Shown: one piece after another, positions 33,933-46,337 of the stretch
Numbering within the stretch: position 1 is the first letter of the stretch
Layout: each line of letters opens with the position of its first letter
Assembly (NCBI RefSeq): GCF_019320115.1
Contig: NC_089591.1
Coordinates: 15,695,169-15,759,168, forward strand
From: Miscanthus floridulus
Taxonomy: Eukaryota > Streptophyta > Magnoliopsida > Poales > Poaceae
Reading direction: 5' to 3'
DNA: 64,000 nucleotides
Translations under genes and position numbers: made by a program
The notes under the pieces: generated by a model
What the model was told of the DNA's origin: nothing
Databases searched by the model: none
What the model saw: the letters and a program-made list of their open reading frames with translations, nothing else

Positions 33933-34587
33933 CTGAGAGGTAGGGATAACGATCTCACGGAGGGCTCCTCTGGCCTGGTCCAGGGCGTTCAGCATGGTCA
34001 AGATCCCGATGTCAAGACCTTCTCGCTCCATACTCTCGGAATGATCATCGAGCGAGAAAAGAGCCGACATTGGGTCCTGAGCAGCCATCCACTGGAGCGG
34101 CGGCTCCCCCCGTGCAGGGGAGCGGCTTCCTCCCAACAAAGGGGCTGGTGGCGGCTCCCTCCAGACCCTGTGCGGCACCACCGCCGCACTCAAGGACCCT
34201 CCGGCTGGACCCTCCTCCGTCTGGACCGCTTCGGGCGCCACGGGCGGATCCACATGGGCACCTGGTGGTGCGGATTGCACCACGCCCTCGGGTGCCACCA
34301 CGACCGCGCCCGGCTGATCCTGGCTCGGCGTAGTCACGATCACCTTCACCGGCGGTATGCGGTCCTCGGCCGGCTCTTCCACGCCCGCCTCGGAAGAAGC
34401 CGCTCGCTCAGTAGCCTCCGCGGGCGTGGGAGCCACCATGGACGCCGTCGGTTCGGCCAACGCGGCCCCAACGTCGGCACCACCCCTGCCCGAAACAGGG
34501 GTGACTCCAGGCGACGCCGTTTGTCCCACTTGAAGGGCGAGACTCTTCTTGGGCGCCAGCCCCAGGGGGTGACCCGTCCGCAAGAAC
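33933..34587 (-). pseudogene. Antisense gene, linker exon
   Basis: Acceptor TTTGTGTAG, donor GTATTTTC, 218 codons open and in phase with the exon before. Rich in Pro, Ala and Val (VVVAPEGVVQSAPPGAHVDP), ending LDIGILTMLNALDQARGALR and EIVIPTSQ. Confidence 0.75.
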
Positions 34588-34653
34588 CTACACAAAGGTA
34601 ATAACCGATAAGTCAAAATAAAAAAAATGAAAACAGAGGAGTCAAGAGCTTAC

Positions 34654-35363
34654 GTTGACATCCTCGGCCGGCGGAAGCGTTTTGGGGACGGATCCCCAGA
34701 CCCCTGCCCTGACTCATCCGGACGGGACCGTTTCATGCCTGCCCCCTGCTCCGGGGCAGGGGGGTTCGTCTCGTCGGGCGCGGCGTCGGAGTCGCTCCCC
34801 TCCATCGTCTTGTCGGGCGTGGCACCGGAGCCGTCCCCCTCCCTCGTCTCACGGGGCGCAGCACCAGAGCTGCTCCCCTCCATCACCTCACGAAGCGTAG
34901 CACCAAAGCCGGGCGCGGCTCCAGTACCACCCCCCTCCACGATCGCCTCAGGGTCGGCGGCAGCAAGCCCGGCGTCCCCCATCCACCGATCCTCGGCCGG
35001 CATGCCGTGCGAAGTGGCGGACTCGCCGGCCTCCACTGACCTCATTGATTCACTTCCCTCTGCGTGAAAAGCGAAGGGCCCCTGCACGGGTGGGTGGCCA
35101 CTTGTCAGCGTTTCCTCATCCTCCAGGACGCCCCAATCCACGTCGACGGCTACCTCGTCGTCGTCGTCGTCATCATCATCATCGTCGTCATCCTCACTGC
35201 TCACGTCCTCTCCCTGATCCCGTGCCTCCTGCTTTAGTCGTTTCGCCTTCTTTATCTCCTCCTTTGCTTTCTTGTCCCGCTCGGCCGCGAGTCGATTCGC
35301 CGCCGCCATAGCCCTGTCCTTCGGTAGTGGAGCCAGACTATCCTTGAAGACTAGCCCCCTCGG
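34654..35363 (-). pseudogene. Antisense gene, acidic exon with poly-Asp
   Basis: Open exon, acceptor GGGGCTAG, donor GTAAGCTC. It reads GLVFKDSLAPLPKDRAMAAA, a Lys/Glu-rich helix, a run of 12 aspartates and a repetitive GSGAAPRETREGDGSGATPD region. The composition suggests a disordered acidic segment, possibly a DNA- or histone-mimicking or nuclear region. Confidence 0.75.
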
Positions 35364-35443
35364 CTAGCCCCAACATCACAAAAGCAAGTATTAAAAAAGG
35401 GAGATTCAGGAGAAAGAAAAGAGTGCAGGAGAAGAGGGCTTAC

Positions 35444-36200
35444 GAATTCGAAGAACCCAGGCTTCGGCCGCATTGGAGGATGCCCGGGCACCGGATACAC
35501 GATGTCGAGGACCATGCCAGCAGAATCCTTCGTCGGCTCCGTCGCCTCCTTGACACGCTGCGCCACTTCCGAATAAGGGAGCGCCTCGTCAACGAGCACC
35601 GTCCCCTTGAACGATATCCCTGGCATCATCTGATGCAGGGGAAGCACACGCGCCATCAGTGGCGCCACCCTCCTCGTGTGGTAGGCACCGATAATCCCCG
35701 ACCCCTTTACACCCCGACCCTTCAGGGCATGGAGGGCGGAGAGAAGGTCAGAGATGTGCTTCTTGTCTTTAGCCTGGACGCCCCAGCCCCACGACGCCAG
35801 AGCATCCACAATAAGACATCCGGTGTACTTCGGTAGGGGGGCACTCACATCATCCCTAACATAAAACCACTACGAATGCCATCCCTTGTTGGATGTAGCC
35901 TAGACGCATGTATGGGTAACCCTTCGACCGGGTATGGCGCAGATGAATGCTGGCACACCCCATTGGCGCGTTCACTTCTGTCCCCCCAATCTTCCTCTTC
36001 GATAGACTAACGCTAAAGAAATACCGCCACTAGATCAAAATGGGGATCGATCCCCAGGAAACCCTCGCAGAGGGCAACAAACTGCTGCCATATGTTGTAT
36101 CCCATTAGGGAGTTAGATGCTGCAGCTCTACCTCATAGTAATCTAATAGCCCCTGAAGGAATCTATGCAGCGGGTACCCCGAATCCCCGCTCATGGAAGA
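35444..36200 (-). pseudogene. Antisense gene, N-terminal exon region
   Basis: The frame to 36105 ends in DYYEVELQHLTP; the continuation SLMGYNIWQQFVALCEGFLG is in another frame, so a one-base change lies near 36107. WHS.WFYVRDDVSAPLPKYT contains a TAG. From 35848 the frame is open to the donor at 35443 (LLSALHALKGRGVKGSGIIG, RRVAPLMARVLPLHQMMPG). The start codon is not resolved. Confidence 0.65.
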
Positions 36201-36620
36201 GGGCAAAAGAGACGACATACCCTTCAGGCGGTACCGGCTCACCCTCGTCGCCAGGAAGTAACCACTCCTAGGACGGCGGACAGTGGGCGGAGAAGGCCAC
36301 GGCAGACAAGGCCCTCTAGACGCTGGAAGGTGATGCTTGATCTGCCCCACAACTCCATTGAAGCAGTAGGGGGGAAGGGCAGGTGCGAGCTTAACGGTGG
36401 CTGGAGCACGAACGCAGGCCGGTCGACGGAAGCGATACGGGCGCGAGAGGCTGGAAAGATTGGCGGTGGATGTTTCAGAACGCAAAGGAAGGGGAGCGAA
36501 ATACGGGATCCTGGGGGCGAACCCCGTGGTTTTATAGGGGGCGACGGATGCGAGAAGGGCAACCGTCCGCCTCGATCTCTGGGCCTGCCACGCGCGCCAC
36601 CGTGTCACGTCGCGGGACAC

Positions 36621-37096
36621 GTGCCCGCAGTCCCTATCCTCTCACCCCAAAAATCTCGGCGGACGGTTCGCCTTCCCCAAGTGAATCCGGACTCTCTACC
36701 CACCGGGGAAGCGCTAGCCACAAAGGCCTGTTCTTTTCTCTTTGGACCACCAAGGGCCCAGACACTCGCCGACCGGCCCAACTAAAAAGGAATCCACGAA
36801 CGATCCGCCATCAAGGGCAGAAGCACCAGTTATGACAGCTCTGATTCAATCCCCAGCGAACGGGATGACACGACCCACTCGGAAAAACACCCGGTTGATG
36901 AAAAACTAAGTCCTTCAGCCTTACCCACGAAGGGGCCGGCACAACCCCCCGGGCGACTCAACTCGAGTCACCCGGGGGCTCGGGGGCTACACCCATCGGG
37001 TGCGCTCGTGCGCACCCTCCGGCAAATTAGCTTTGGCGAAATCAAAAACACCCTCTAGGCGGTTCTACCCGAATCACCTAGAGTCTCGGGGGCTAC
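36621..37096. other. Region between antisense gene start and 3' LTR
   Basis: It should contain the promoter of the antisense gene on the minus strand. A near-palindrome (GACTCAACTCGAGTC within CCGGG arms, about 36945-36975) and the polypurine tract CTCGGGGGCTAC (37085-37096) are visible. Confidence 0.55.
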
Positions 37097-38593
37097 TGTC
37101 GGGGACCTAATACCGGGGTACCCTAGAAGGCGGAACCGATAACCACCAAACGTGAAAAACTTCCGGACGCATAAAGGCGTCATGTCATCCCTTGTTTGAG
37201 TAACAGGAGTTTGGTTCTGCCTCGCCCGACACCTTTGGGATGCGCTCGGTCTCGCCCGAGGGCCGAGGGATAAACTCCGTCTCGCCCGACGCCTTGAGGG
37301 CGGGCTCGGTCTCGCCCGAGGGCTAAGGGATGAGTTCCGTCTCGCCCGATCCCGGAGGGGCAGGGTCAGCCTCACCCGACGCCTTTGTGGGATAACCCTA
37401 TCTCAGCCCAAAGGCTCAAAGCCAAACTCCATCTCGCCCGACGCTTATAGGGCGGGCTCGGTCTCGCCCGAGGGCTAAGGGATGGATTCCGCCTCGCCCG
37501 ATCCCAGAGGGATAGGGTTAGTCTCGCCCAAGAGATAGGGATTGATCTCCGCCTCACCCGATGGCCCAGAACGAGCCTCGCCCTGATCGATATCTATCCC
37601 TCATAATGATGGGTACAGGACGAGATAAGACATTCGGGTCAACCATGGCTCCAACGACCATACCCTGCGCCCTGGCAGGAAAAGGACTGCCAGGGAATGA
37701 CAGGACTGATGCTTTAGACCCTTCCGGGTGCCGCAGAGCCCAAAAGGTATTATAGGTGTGTACGCCTCACCCTGTAGAGTTGTAGGCGCCGCCTTCAGCT
37801 CTGGGACACAGGAACCCAACTGAAGATATACGACAACCGCTACGCTCCAAGGATGGATTTGCTATCTCCACGGACGATGGGTATTCCATCACCACGCTGT
37901 GGACCCGAGGGAGCGGCGCCCGCTTCCTGACCCCTCAGGTCCTCCCAGTCGGAAGGCCTTGGCCACTGGTGCCACACCGGACCCCGACCCCGAACTCTCC
38001 CAACAAGGAATCATGGGAACCAGAAGGCAGCACGGAGCGAGGCTGGGAGAGGCTCATAAGTCAAAACCACCGTACTACAGCCCATACCCTGCGCAGGGCA
38101 GCGTTCTGTGACTAACCTGACATCCTATAGAGACATCGACAATATTGTAAGCACTTATCTTCCTTCGCACTCATCAGGATGGAGGACCTGATCGGATAAA
38201 CGTAAGCCACAAGACTAAGTAGAATACGCATCCTAGAGTCCTCACCCTTGTAAAGCCAGCCCCTTCATCTATAAAAGGGGATGCGCATCCTCCATCAAAG
38301 GGACAGAAAAAATAGGACCGAACAATAGAACGCACTCATACACACGAGCAGCTACTGAAGCTCTCGACCACCTTTCAATCCTTCGATCAGAGACTTGGGA
38401 CCAGTCCCTCTCTCGGCAGTTTGTATCCCTTACTACAGACCAGTTCACGGTGCTAATAACACAAGCAGCAATAAACTGGACGTAGGGACGTTCCGCCCGA
38501 ACCAGTATAAATCCTGTGTCCTTTAGCGCACCATCCGAGCCTAACGCGCATTACTATAAATTTACTTGCCAGTGCTTGTACGAAACACCGACA
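37097..38593 (+). repeat. 3' LTR of the Tat element
   Basis: 1,497 bp, same ends as the 5' LTR, with scattered single-base changes and small indels. It includes the same run of TCTCGCCCGA units (37220-37580) and the same TATA-like stretch near 38270. Confidence 0.93.
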
Positions 38594-38599
38594 TATATG

Positions 38600-39450
38600 A
38601 AACCAAATTGGTATAATATATGTTTCCTTATTACCTAATTATGTTACCAAAGAAGAAAGGTCAGGTTGAAAATTTTTGAATATGTCTACAACTTCAAACT
38701 CTGGTATATCAATTGCTTGTCTAGAAGATTCAATAATCTCTTTCCATATTAAATCTTCAAAACTTTGTGTTGGAATTGAAAATTCGGAAGTCGAATCATT
38801 ACTTGCTATGTTCCATTGATTTTATGTTGTAGGTATCTTTGACATTTTTTATGAAATATCAAGTAAGTTGTTGTTCAATGTTGACCACATATTGGAATAG
38901 GAGGCAGGAAATTTCTTCATACGAAAGCTTGTCTCTCCATGAGATGGAATAAATGTTGGCAAACTTCTATCACATGCTGGACGACATATAACACTATTGC
39001 TTATCTATTCTTCGTCTGAATCAGTGTCTTCAGGATAGCATGATTTTTGTTGTCGGCAACCTACTACTAAATATATCTGTGAATAGACTTTTGTAATGAA
39101 GCACAAATGCCCAAAAATAATTTTGGTGGAACTAAATCATTTAACTTCTGTAGGAGTTCATGAAAAATTTCCAAATCCTATAAATTTAACATTTTGTTAA
39201 AAAATGATAGTTTATTCCATAAAATAGAAAAAGAACAATATATGTGTTTCATATGGATAACATTTTCTCGTACGAAGTATATTGTTGATTGTAATTCTGG
39301 CATAGTTTTGCATAGTCTACACCATCAACAAAGTGTCTCTTTGGAAAGGAAATGTGCGAGGTAGCAATGAATTTTATACAAATAACTTGGTTCCACATGT
39401 ACATTGCCCTCATTTGAATATAGGTGAAAGAATGGATGAGATTGGTTGTT
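38600..39450 (-). pseudogene. Upstream spacer of the Ulp1-like gene, with stops
   Basis: Immediately right of the gypsy insertion the minus strand stays coding-like: FEDLIWKEIIESSRQAIDIP, FRMKKFPASYSNMWSTLNNN and, further up, TSHISFPKRHFVDGVDYAKL. At least three in-frame stops occur. It has no recognised domain and is joined to this gene because it is continuous across the TATAT target site. Confidence 0.4.
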
Positions 39451-40461
39451 TTGGGCCCACACAGGGGGTCGACCCCCCCCCCCCATGGGTCCATTGCCCC
39501 TCACAAGCCTCCATGATCCTCCCCAACACCTCCACAAGTAATATCGACCCTTGGATCACAATTGTGTTTCTTCTCAATGGCTCAAGATAAGAGCACATGG
39601 ATTGGATGGCCCACATGTCATCAAACCAACATCAACACATGGTCCCACCACTTCATACCCACACATGATCAAGAGGAGAGGTCTCGCACCAAAGGGGGAG
39701 AGGCCCCACATGTCATAGGTGGGGTCGGCCATCCACCCCTTGCTCCGTCGACTTGGTGCATGTCCACATGGAAAGAAGCACAACATCAAGTCATCTTGGC
39801 CCTTGATTTTGAGACTGTTTCATCCAATGGAAGAGAAGGGAGGTCACATGGATTCATGGGCCCACACTTGGAGTAGCCTCTACTCCTCCTCTACACTATA
39901 AATACCCCTCTACCCCCTCACTCTCAATCATGCTTACAAAGGTGGAGTTACTCTCTACATAGCTTCCAAGCTCTACTAGTAGTAGTATGCAAATAGAGAG
40001 AGAGTGAGGGTTAGAGTAGTGAGATATAGTGTAGACGTGGTGTCTAGACCATACCTTGCCTGTATTTGCCGCTTGTCGTATGGATTATTTATGATAGCTA
40101 GCAGGTGGTGACAGCCCTGTCTAGTCTTCATATTCCACCATGTGTTCATAGGCAAGTTCTTAAAAGATAGGGCCCCTATAAAAAGATAGTCGCTTCAGGT
40201 AGGAGCTTTGTCTCCTATTATCTCGACTGTCGCCCCATGAGCTAGGGTGCGTATACACATCTTACCTTACAAGATATCATAGCTATAAAGATCCTCTCTA
40301 CCCACTATCTGAAATTCCTTGTATCATCATTGGACCTACCTAATCCTTTGCTAAGTACACTTCGTGTTCACTTGAAACCGATACCTGGAATACTTTCGGT
40401 GAAAACTACAGTGACAACCGTACGCTTGCGGTTTACCTGTTTGCCACTTTTGGTGTCAACA
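39447..40461 (+). repeat. Probable solo gypsy-type LTR, left end uncertain
   Basis: It ends GTTTGCCACTTTTGGTGTCA plus ACA, the LTR end that precedes the primer site in several grass gypsy families. A TATA box CTATAAATACCCC lies near 39,896. The left end may be TGTTTTGGGCCCAC at 39447. No target duplication was found. It interrupts the Ulp1-like gene. Confidence 0.55.
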
Positions 40462-41009
40462 TATATATACTTTGTAATTTTTTTCAGAAAAAATATTATC
40501 TATAACAATGGATTGAAGAGTTTTCAGCAAAGAATCTGTAGGAGTTTCATTTTTAATAACAATCTTTGAATGGAGTACAACATACATGTTTCATCTGAAA
40601 AAATAATAGGGTTAAATTTTTATTATATGAACCTACATGGAAACAAAGAATAGATTTTAGAATTTGACATACCCAATCTACCGAAACTTTTATCTAGCAT
40701 AGAATCAAGAAGTGACATAGTTGAAACTACAGTTGATGACCACATGTGAATTTGTGGACAATTGATGCCCAAATTGTATTATAAAGTACTTAGTAATTCA
40801 AGATATGTAATCTACAAAATCCAAGAAAGGAAGAAATGAAAGAAGGTAAAATAAGAAACAAATCTAAATTTAACGTTAGTTCGTATAGTTGAATAATTGA
40901 TTATAAGATTTACCACTAAGAGATGAGAGCAACCACCACATATACTTGAAAGAGTGTTTACTTGACAGTTTTTATGTTTTGAAGCATAAGAAAGAAACTA
41001 GTTAAGAAG

Positions 41010-41280
41010 AAAAGAACAGTTCAGGTTGTCAATAATTGTGACATCAACGAGAGCAGGATAGTATCGTCAGCCGCAAACTGATCTTGAGTTTGGACAAAGA
41101 AATGCTGATAATGCTAAAAGCATGAAAGTTCTTGTGAATTGTTCTCCAACAAGACCAAGTGTAATCGGTTTGTAAAGTTCAATCACTGAAGGTGTAGGTC
41201 CAGATGAATTGATTTCTGATTTGAAAAACCAATATGACTTCAACGATTCCCTTTGGATGTATTAACTTATGACCTATTAG
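41010..41280 (-). pseudogene. N-terminal conserved block of the Ulp1-like gene
   Basis: The minus strand encodes KSYWFFKSEINSSGPTPSVI, then GEQFTRTFMLLALSAFLCPN and, after one TGA, RYYPALVDVTIIDNLN. The block 'LLALSAFL.P.....YY..L.D...I...N' is typical of the N-terminal half of plant Ulp1-like proteins associated with transposons. Confidence 0.5.
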
Positions 41281-42661
41281 AATACCAATAATTTTGTGCA
41301 CCACCTTATCAGTTAATGCAAATGTGAATCCATTTAGCAACCTCAAAGTGCTTTAGAAGGCTCAAAATGATTTAGCAACCAATGATATAAATCAACTGAA
41401 ACTTCTAGGACATAAAAGCTAAATTAATGAGGAGAATCCTATACTTTTCAGCAGTTCTTTCTATTCCTTTGTAAGCATGGACAAAACATAAACAAACATA
41501 TGAATGTCCTTGGAATGATACAAAACCTGTAATAAAGACTTCTAAAATGTTTTATAAGTAGAAGATTGATTTTGTTGAATTATAACATAATCATAAGTTT
41601 GAACAAGGAGCACATTATTGATTTACATTTTGTAAAATAAATTGTGCAAATATAGTTGGCCTCATAATCTACATTAAATGTTTAGAATTCTAGAATCCAA
41701 CATTTGAATAAAAGATGATGACATGCACAAATACTGAACAATAAAGTAGGAAGCACAAAAGATGTAGCAATAAATGAATAAAAATTACAATATAGAACAT
41801 GAAGAATAATTGAGTTAATGTTTTTTATTTGTGCTTACTTTCAGTCTGTTAAAGTCATACTCAAACTATTTTTGGAGATCATGCCTTCTCAAGGTCAAAA
41901 AGATGAAAACGAAATACAATATAGAAGATCTGACAAGTAATTCATGATATAATGATAGAAAACAGAAGAACAACCCATTTGTCATTAAAGAACAAAACAT
42001 AATATATAACAAAAGATCACATTTGTAGCACATGAACATCTCATTTGTCAAGGTCAATGAAATTTAGAGTTAGCGGCACAAAAATAGTATTTGAACAAAC
42101 TAAACAATATTAGAGAATATCTGGCAATAATTGTGTGATACTCAAATAATATTTCATTTGTCATAAGAGAACATCAAAGAATAAAAAAACCGAACTGCCT
42201 GTTATGTGTATTTGGACTTACTTTGAATCTCTTATGACAACTTTGCCCCTCTTCATTCTTCTCAGATAGATTGTTCCTTGAACTATGTTTCATTTGAAAA
42301 CAATAATTCTTTAGAAATTACAGAGAAAAAAATAAATGATACGAAGAAAGGTGTTCCATAATTTGGAAAACAGCTTGTGCAGATTACAAATTATAGGTTA
42401 AAAATTAGAAGGATGTGAAGGAGTTAATAAGTTTAGGAGTTGTCTACATACTATGAGTGCAATTATTTCTATTATAGGAAAACTTCACAAGATTACAATC
42501 TCCTAGTGTACAACATTGGTGTGTGCAAGCACCGAGACAGTGAGAGACATGTAAACTCAACTAAACATTAAGGCTCTTGTACCAATTGTCATGGTCCTAG
42601 ACTATTAATTCACAATAATAGGAACAACTAAAAGTTCTGGGATATAATTTCTAGAGAATTA
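41281..42661. other. AT-rich, no gene recognised
   Basis: Low GC, short frames only. It may include more upstream sequence of the Ulp1-like gene, but I cannot support any exon here. Confidence 0.45.
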
Positions 42662-43171
42662 GAGCATTTCTAGCATACTACCTAAACCCACTACCTATCC
42701 CCAATTGGGATAGTGGAGGCCAAAAAATGCCCTTCAGCAGGCTACCCATTAGATTACCTATTCATGTTGGCTAATAAATCCTCCCTCCCACTGCCTATTC
42801 ATGTTGGGCCAATAAATCAGGCTATCTATTTTTTTTCCTCGCGTCTAGTTTCTTCCCCGCACAATAGTTTGCCCACGCCGTAGGTAGCTGTCGGGCCGCC
42901 GTCATCAAATCTGGCCACCACTGCCTCTCCTCTAGCGGTCGACCGTACCTTCTGGCTACCATGCCTCTCCTCTAGCTATCATGACTCCCTGGCACGGGAG
43001 TCGGCACAGGCGTGGTGGCGCGCCTCCCCGATCGGCACGTGAGGCACAACTCCCGGTAGCGCGGGCACAACTTTTCCTGACAGCGCAACACGGCTTCTCC
43101 TAACACGACAGTGCGGGCGTAGCTTCTCCTAGTGAGCTCCTATGGGCAGAGCACCCCGGCGCGAGCGGCTT

Positions 43172-45071
43172 TGAAAGGTCCTAATAGCTAGAGGGGGGTG
43201 AATAGCATATTAAAAATTTCTACAACAACACTTAGCAAACCGGTTAGACAAATATGAGGCGAAACGAGTGTTGCGCTAGCCTACTAAAAATGCGAGACAC
43301 CTACCATAATTTTAGTTTCTATAGTCTCTATCCACACAATAGCTATGCCACTACACTAAGTTAGTGTGCTCTCAAAGGCTAACTAAAGATCCACACTAAC
43401 CAAACTAACAAGCTCTCACGACTAGCTACACTAAAGAGCTTGACAACTAGTTTATGGTAATATAAAGAGAGAGAGCAAGATGGTTATACCGCCGAGTCGA
43501 GGAATAAACCAATCAATCACAAGAATGGATACTAATGAAGACCAATCACCTCAGAATCAAATGATGACACAATAATTTTTTACTGAGGTTCACTTGCTTG
43601 CCAGCAAGCTAGTCCTCATTGTGGCGATTCACTCACTTGGAGGTTCACGCGCTAATTGGCATCACACGCCAAACCCTCAATAGGGTGCCGCACAACCAAC
43701 ACAAGATGAGGATCACACAAGCCACGAGCAATTTACTAGAGTACCTTTTGGCTCTCCGCCGAAAAAAGGTCAAGAACCCCTCACAATCACCACGATCGGA
43801 GCTGGAGACAATCACCAACCTCCACTCGACGATCCTCGCTGCTCCAAGTCATCTAGGTGGCGGCAACCACCAAGAGTAACAAGCCAAACCTACAGCGAAA
43901 CACGACACCAAGTGCCTCTAGATGCAAACACTCAAGCAATGCACTTGAATTCACTCACAATCTCACAAAGATGATGAATCAATGAGGGAGATGAGTGGGA
44001 GGGCTTTGGCTAAGCTCACAAGGTTGCTATGTCATTGCAAATGGCCAAGAGAGTGAGCTTGAGCTAGCCATGGGGCTTAAATACAGAGCCCCACAAATAG
44101 AGCCGTTGGCTCCTCTATCTAGTAAAACATGGGCTGACCGGACGAGCCAGTCAGATTGACCAGACGTAGGACCCTAGCGTCCAGGTCGCCCGATGCTCGC
44201 CACATGTCATCAGCCTCAAATACTGAGCGCCCTGATCTTAATGGCTAGTCTGCTTTGCATCACGTGTTAAGTTGCGACCGGACGCACTGCTTAATGTGAC
44301 CGGACGCTCCATCACTGGAGTCCGATCATTTCTAGTAAGGCACTAGAGCCGGGTTTTTTGACTGGACGCGCCGGTGCGTCCACTCCTCCTCCTCTTCTCT
44401 GCGTGCTGCCATGTCAGTAGGACCGAACACTGAACAATGTTTAGCCAGAGTTCGGTGACCTGTGTCTGGTCTCAGGCGAGAGTAGCCCGAGCATACCACT
44501 AGATTTATAAATGATCGGATGCTGCTACCCCGAGTTCGGTCACCATGTGACCGGCGTCCGGTCACTGTTTTTTAGTGACTATCACCTCCTTCACTTCACC
44601 AACTTCTCCACCCTTGTTCAAATGTGCCAAACACCAAGTGTATCACCTTGTGCACACGTGTTAGCATATTTTCACAAACATTTTTAAGGGTGTTGGCTCT
44701 CCACTAGATACTAAATGCATATGCAATGAGTTAGAGCATCTAGTGGCACCTTGATAACCGCGTTTTGATACGAGTTTCACCCCTCTTAATAGTACGGCTA
44801 TCGATCCTAAATATGATCACACTTACTAAGTGTATCGATCACCAAAACAAAAAAGCTCCTATCAAGTTTCACCTTTGCCTTGAGCTTTTTATTTTTCTCT
44901 TTCTTCTTCTCCAAGTCCAAGCATTTAATCATCACCATGGCATCACCATCATCATGATCTTCACCGTTGCTTCACCACTTGGAATAATGCTACCTATCTC
45001 ATGATCACTTAGATGAACTAGGTTAGCACTTCGGGTTTCATCAATTCACCAAAATTAAACTAGAGCTTTCA
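43172..45071 (-). repeat. 3' LTR of the SIRE-like element
   Basis: 1,900 bp. It contains a cluster of CCGGACGC/GTCCGGTC-like words (44,150-44,570), many mutated. It differs from the other LTR by many substitutions and several indels, so the insertion is not very recent. Confidence 0.92.
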
Positions 45072-46337
45072 GTCTCCCTCTTTTTGGTAATTGATGATAA
45101 CCCTTACACAAAGATATGAATTGAAATTCAATTGAATCCCTGTAGCTTGCCCAAGTATATTTACCATGTGTAAAAGGATATGGACAAGTTTCATGAACCC
45201 TGAATGGTAGCAATTGCTCCCCCTACATAAGCGCTAAGAGTTTGGATAGTAGCTTGCATATATGTTTAGATAAGAAATGTAGGAGTCAATGTCTACCAAA
45301 TGCTGCTAAGGTATAAGAGATGGATCTTTGAAGCGTGATACCAATCGGAGTGCACCAATATACCATCCTTAGCACCATGAGTAACTAGACATCCACAAAA
45401 AACTAGAATACCCTGTGAGATCAGCATTAGAAGTACGGGTCTAGTTTTCATAATATGAGCATGAGTCTAGTTACTTAACCTATGCATGCTAGTTTTTCAT
45501 TTCATCATTCAAACCTACAACTAGCATAAACCACACAAGTATGGATATTAAAATTTAAAACTTATGCCAATGAAGCAAATATGTGAAATGCACATTCAAA
45601 TGCATCCACCAAGTTTATGAGCTTGCTCCCCCTACTTGTGTGTTCAAAATTTTAATTAATCCCTTTCTTTGTCATATCTCTCTCCCTATGTAAATTTCTC
45701 CCCCTTTGTTATCTTTTCACTATCTTTGTACACTATTTCTCCTCCTTTGTTATCAATGACCACAAAGGTTTAATTTTAAATAGGTTGAGATTATCAATCA
45801 ATCAATGGCGTGAGGACCATTTTCCCAAATTTGGTTCAATCTAGAATACTTGCCAAAGATATTTAACTCGGTTTGATCCAAGGATAAGCTTCTTCACACC
45901 TTCCAAATAAGGGTTATCTTATATCATGTTGAGTTAAACACTTATAGCTCATTTTCTAGATCAAACACTAGGTTTATAAGGCCACAAACATGTCATATGC
46001 TACCACTTGACCAAATTAAGCATAGAAGCAATAGTGGTACCATACAAACATCAAAATCATTTTATTTTTATGAATGAGCCTATTAAATGTGAAAGATGAT
46101 TAGATGCACTAAACATGTCCTTAGCAAGGATGTATGCCATGTCAATCAACTTTTACCTTGGATTGCTCGAAGGAGAGACATGTTATATAAGTGGGGGGTG
46201 CATCAACACATATTTGAGAAATCCAATATGTTCAACTCATTCCTTAGCTTGCAAAACATTTTCTCATCTAATGACTTGGTGAATATATCGGCAAGTTGAT
46301 CTTCGGTGCCTACACTCTCAATGCAAATGTCCCCTTT
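45072..46337. other. SIRE-like element, 3' non-coding part
   Basis: Between the end of RNase H and the 3' LTR lies AT-rich sequence with several CTCCCCCT-like purine/pyrimidine tracts. No envelope-like frame is seen. Confidence 0.6.

Larger units (their letters stand above)
33014..36200 (-). pseudogene. Antisense spliced gene of the Tat element (acidic coiled-coil protein)
   Basis: Downstream of pol, on the opposite strand, exons join in phase: to 35444, 35363-34654, 34587-33933, 33851-33014, with introns starting GTAAGC, GTAAGC and GTATTT. Order in the protein is a conserved N-terminal region (FVALCEGFLGIDPHFDLV, then a WHS.WFYVRDDVSAPLPKYTG block), a charged region with a run of 12 Asp (near 35,165), a Pro/Ala-rich linker, a coiled coil (ERDRLFEEARLRANMAAQLA) and a C-terminal domain (MSEGFPSTYEDEELEEMEKM). 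This is the layout of plant proteins annotated 'putative gypsy type transposon'. Stops near 33615 and 33540, a frameshift at 36,107 and another in an A7 run near 33,828 break it. Function is unknown. Extra sense and antisense ORFs are known from Tat elements. Confidence 0.75.
22259..38593 (+). mobile_element. Tat-lineage Ty3/gypsy element with antisense gene
   Basis: LTRs at 22259-23752 and 37097-38593 start TGTCGGGGACCTAATACCGG and end ACACCGACA. They are flanked by the target duplication TATAT (22254-22258 and 38594-38598). A primer-binding site follows the 5' LTR, and the polypurine tract CTCGGGGGCTAC precedes the 3' LTR. Order is gag, protease, reverse transcriptase, RNase H, a second RNase H, integrase, the gypsy order with the dual RNase H known from the Tat lineage. 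About 7 kb lies between pol and the 3' LTR and holds spacer repeats and a minus-strand spliced gene. Stops and frameshifts break gag, pol and the antisense gene. Confidence 0.93.
20592..41280 (-). pseudogene. Decayed Ulp1-like (C48 cysteine peptidase) gene, split by two LTR insertions
   Basis: Pieces on one strand follow the order of plant Ulp1-like proteins. First, about 41280-41010 has FTRTFMLLALSAFLCPNS and RYYPALVDVTIIDNLN. A middle spacer lies near 39050-38600. Further coding lies at about 22198-21559. Then come 21447-21286 (IGVAWVDIYKLSLSMMNGGW), 21076-20844 (NNQWFLVVVNFIHKAFHVLE) and 20664-20592 (YDSGIYVLQFMQTFDG). Ulp1 peptidases deconjugate SUMO-like modifiers; in plants many copies are carried by transposons. 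Here the triad positions read Gln, Glu and Ser instead of His, Asp and Cys. In-frame stops, a frameshift in an A-run near 21770, and two retroelement insertions show it is dead as a normal gene. Confidence 0.6.

Noticed and set aside
33753..34601. 282-codon plus-strand frame in the Tat element
   Set aside because: It lies opposite the antisense gene's exons, which have matching introns and phases. The plus frame is Arg/Pro-rich shadow.
37055..37557. Minus-strand Arg/Pro-rich frames in the Tat LTRs (also at 22,247-22,718)
   Set aside because: They are produced by the TCTCGCCCGA repeat array and occur in both LTRs; no protein family.
39470..39485. C-run in the solo LTR as a structural element
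   Set aside because: A single homopolymer tract with flanking GGGGGTCGACCCCC. Its length may be unreliable, and nothing else supports a function.
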